Of a stretch of DNA of 38,697 nucleotides, positions 35,862-38,697 are shown piece by piece. The stretch is from NCBI GenBank assembly GCA_025766275.1, contig JAFKAC010000265.1, positions 1 through 38,697 on the forward strand, given 5' to 3'. A program made the translations under genes and the position numbers. This DNA comes from Lactarius indigo (lineage: Eukaryota > Basidiomycota > Agaricomycetes > Russulales > Russulaceae). Within the stretch, counting starts at the first letter, position 1. Each line of letters opens with the position of its first letter. The notes beneath the pieces were generated by a model. It was not told where the DNA came from and did no database searches. It worked only from the letters and a program-made list of their open reading frames with translations.

Positions 35862-38612
35862 TCACACAATATCATACTGGTCATGCGAAGCGTGCGGAGG
35901 GCGATTTCCTGTATTCTCGGCACCAAGAATGCGCCATGGAGGACCTGCAATAACTACGTCAGTAACTGACTGTGGCGGAACACCTGGCGCAGCCATAATA
36001 TTTTCCCGAATCGTCGAAGGGAAATCGACAGCGTTCCTTTCCTCGTGCAACGCAGTTTTGGCATTACCTTCTCCCTCAGTAGAAGTGCCCGGATCAGGTG
36101 CAGAAGACAGTTGTGTGAGAGATGGGCCGGGGGCAGTAGGAGCTAGCAGCAACCAATGAGGTTCTGGTGAAGAGACATGGTCAGATTTAGTCACGAGTAT
36201 GTGTAAAAGGCGATTGCGAACCTGTAGGGTGCATATCGTCGAGAACCGGAGTAGGAGAAGGTAGCGATGAAATGTCTGGAACACCCGAAGAAGTACGGCG
36301 ATCCGCGAGGTGCTGAAAGGCAACAGCACCAGGTACAGAGGTTGAGGCCATTGAGGTAGGAGGGGCTGATGGCGAAGGTTTTGGGGTCGAGAGGGGGATC
36401 GTTGTTGAGGTGTCAGTGCTACCGTGTCACTGGACCCGGGAAGCGGCAGGAATGTGGGGATGATCGATTCGGATGGCTGTCTGATGAACGGGGTGGAATG
36501 TCCCCAGGAGCATATATATCGTTGTCAAGTGGTGGCGCGTCCGTGAGGCTTTCGTCGACATGACGTAGTGCGGGGATGGACAAGGAAGGTGCATCCGAAC
36601 CGGAAAAGAGAGCAGGGCCGGCGTGGCATTATCGTGGAGGACTGTGAGAGCACACGTCGTAAAGGCCGAGTCGTCGTGGATGTGGGCCGTCAAGTCTGGA
36701 TGATGGCTAGGGACATTACACAATGGATAGGAAGATGGCTGAGACAGAATAGCGCCCAGATCGCTTGTGGAGGTGGAGAATCGTGCTGGTATAGAACTGG
36801 TATCTTGATGCAGAGCGACGTGAATGCTGCGAATCGGTCCGAGGATATACCGCGCGATGGTTTCATTATCGTCATCTTGTGTTTTGAGAACGATATGGTT
36901 CCAGAGAGCGCAGAATCCGTGCTGCAATTCAGGTGTCGTATCTTCTACATTGAACTTCGAGGCTGCCTCTAGAACTTCCGAGAACGCGAACGTTGGCCAG
37001 TACCATTTCCAGTAATGGAGAAATTGCTGGCGAGTGATGTGAATCAAGATGGCAAGCGACAAGCTGTCACCGTGTGCAGCATAGTCCTCGAAGGACTGGT
37101 TCCGGCACGCCGAGAGCACCGGAGGTGAGGATAAACCAAGAGTCATCGCGCGGTTGTACTCTTGCGACAATCATGGAGATAGTGGGCTTGTGCGTCCGAA
37201 ATAACATCTTCGTCCATATAATTGCCCAACGTCTTACAATTTGCACGATTTCGGCGGACGTCGGACCTCTATACTGGTATCTGGACAAAATACTGTTAAA
37301 GACACCAAATGCCATGTGGATGTGTGGAATGTGCGCCGGGTCGATAGCCTTGGCGAATATTATGGCCCGCCGGTTTTTGACAGGCTCAGGTAGTAAATCG
37401 GATGAGAACGTGCGGTCCAACAATCCCATCAATGCCGTTGAGAGCTTCTGCTTTTGCCCTACAGTGAGACCAGGTAGAGGATCGTCGACGACTTTTGAGC
37501 TGCGGAAGCCGGGTAAGCCGGAAAAGAAGCGCTCCAGTTCGTGATCTTCGTCCAAGCTGTCGAACGTCCACAGAAATGCGCGAGTATCCATCTCCGATGG
37601 TGAGTTTAGAGCGGTTTTCCTCAGCTGTCTTCAGCATGCCTTGCACAAGGAATTTGCGGTAATTTTTCTCCAGGCGAAGAAAGCGATTGTAGACTTCGCC
37701 ACTGAAATAGTGCAAATAAGTGAGCTTCCGAAGCGCCCGAAATGTGACGAATGATATTCCAGCAACAATGTGCCATGCCAGTAGCGAGAGCGGGGTGTAG
37801 TATGGGCTATCATGACGAAAGATTGGAATGAACGTGATGCATCCGTATATAGCCGTGCAAACGCCGACCCACGACAGCACCAACTTGAAAATCGTGAGAT
37901 TAACGTTGAAAGGAACACGACCAGGCCGGAAAAGAACAGGAATAGTGAAACGTGTAGCAGTGTGGGCAATGCTTCGACTGCCCACGGAAGGAGAAACTTC
38001 TCGACCCTTCAGCAAAGAATGTACGGATTCGAGCTCGCTTGTGTGGACTGTAACGTGGCTGAGTGACTTTGAGATACCTCCGTGCCCACTGCTGTAGCAA
38101 TGTCGCGAGCAGAGCACAGGTAAGACTGATCACCAAGCTCAAGAACCAAAGTGAGTTTACCCAAACGCATAGTTTGGTGGGGTGAACGTGGGCGGAGAAG
38201 CCGAACTCGAAACGTTAGATCTATTGGGTCGGAAACAGACTGATAGATGTTTGCGAGGTAGAAATTGGAAGTGTCCTGTGGGTTCGGTCGAATGTCCTGA
38301 ATCGACACTGATATTAACGATGCGACAGCAGCAGAGAATAAACCGGTCTATGGGAGATGAGCCCATGGAAAAGTGCATGGAATTGGAAGGTAGTGACGCA
38401 CAAAGATCAGAATCCCATCAGCGTCCGCTTTCCATCCTTCGCCATCTTCTTGTCTTCTTCCGCAGCCATTCCGAATACATTGAGAATATAGGCCCGGAGC
38501 CATCGACAAAATTAGATATACCCGCAATTCTTGATTCTGCACCAACCGGGATGGGTATTGGTCGTCGCCTGTTTGGGCAGTAGTGGTTGGTGAGAATGAC
38601 GGGGATTGTCAC
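35862..38612 (-). pseudogene. DUF6535-like basidiomycete membrane protein, multiply frameshifted
   Basis: The minus strand matches a large, often repeated Polyporales-type membrane protein family. Landmarks in order are GPIFSMYSE (about 38,490), ADADGILIF before an intron, NPQDTSNFYLANIYQ, and LWFLSLVISLTCALLATLLQ followed by QWARRYLKVTQPRYSPHKR. Membrane segments LLHVSLFLFFSGLVVFL and LVLSWVGVCTAIYGC come next. Then follow FLWTFDSLDEDHELERFF, DLLPEPVKNRRAIIFAKA, GDSLSLAILIHITRQQF, a Ser/Pro-rich tail and the C-terminal HDQYDIV followed by a stop at 35,862. Frame changes are needed near 38,470, 38,225, 37,955, 37,605, 37,200-37,100 and in the tail (36,600-36,180). At 37,605 the break is an extra A (GAGGAAAACC), so these look like genuine decay. 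The function of the family is unknown. Confidence 0.8.
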
Positions 38613-38697
38613 GCGGAAGTAAGGTACCTAGACCAAATCCTGCATTGGGTTCGTACATTGAAGACTACGGTGTGAGTCAATTGCGGAGAGTGTACGA

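Overview
The window looks like nuclear DNA of an Agaricomycete (mushroom-forming basidiomycete), probably near the Polyporales. Genes are cut by many short GT-AG introns, mostly about 50-60 bp. It also carries a FunK1-type protein kinase family, a DUF6535-like membrane protein family and tandem G-alpha subunits, all typical of such genomes. The lineage is inferred from family content; no marker gene fixes it.

Left third (about 2.6-14.7 kb): conserved single-copy genes, modelled exon by exon. A secreted serine carboxypeptidase (S10, + strand, 529 aa) faces a 1036-aa importin-13/Kap122-like karyopherin (- strand). A SAM-dependent methyltransferase (- strand) and mitochondrial dihydrolipoamide dehydrogenase (- strand, 510 aa) follow. 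Between the last two lies a decayed C-terminal piece of a Na+/H+ exchanger gene.

Middle (15.8-27.2 kb): an imperfect inverted repeat with arms of about 4.6 kb and a 2.2 kb spacer. Each arm, read outward, holds retrotransposon-Gag-like remnants, a Ser/Pro-rich stretch with a possible membrane segment, and an intact five-exon FunK1 kinase (692 and 679 aa). The spacer holds the first part of the gag remnant and a broken mitochondrial carrier gene. The arms differ by informative indels: a poly(A) retroposed fragment with a 12-bp target duplication, a GC-rich hairpin, and a 59-nt block carrying a tRNA B-box-like motif.

Right third (27.2-38.7 kb): a longer Na+/H+ exchanger pseudogene, a direct tandem duplication (about 2.8 kb period) with two intact 357-aa G-alpha genes, and a DUF6535-like pseudogene full of frameshifts. 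Both G-alpha proteins have Ser where nearly all G-alphas have the switch I Gly that contacts RGS proteins. That is the change known from laboratory RGS-insensitive alleles, and it is the most interesting protein-level observation here.

The left part is housekeeping sequence; from about 15.8 kb onward the window is accessory DNA shaped by duplication, mobile elements and gene decay.
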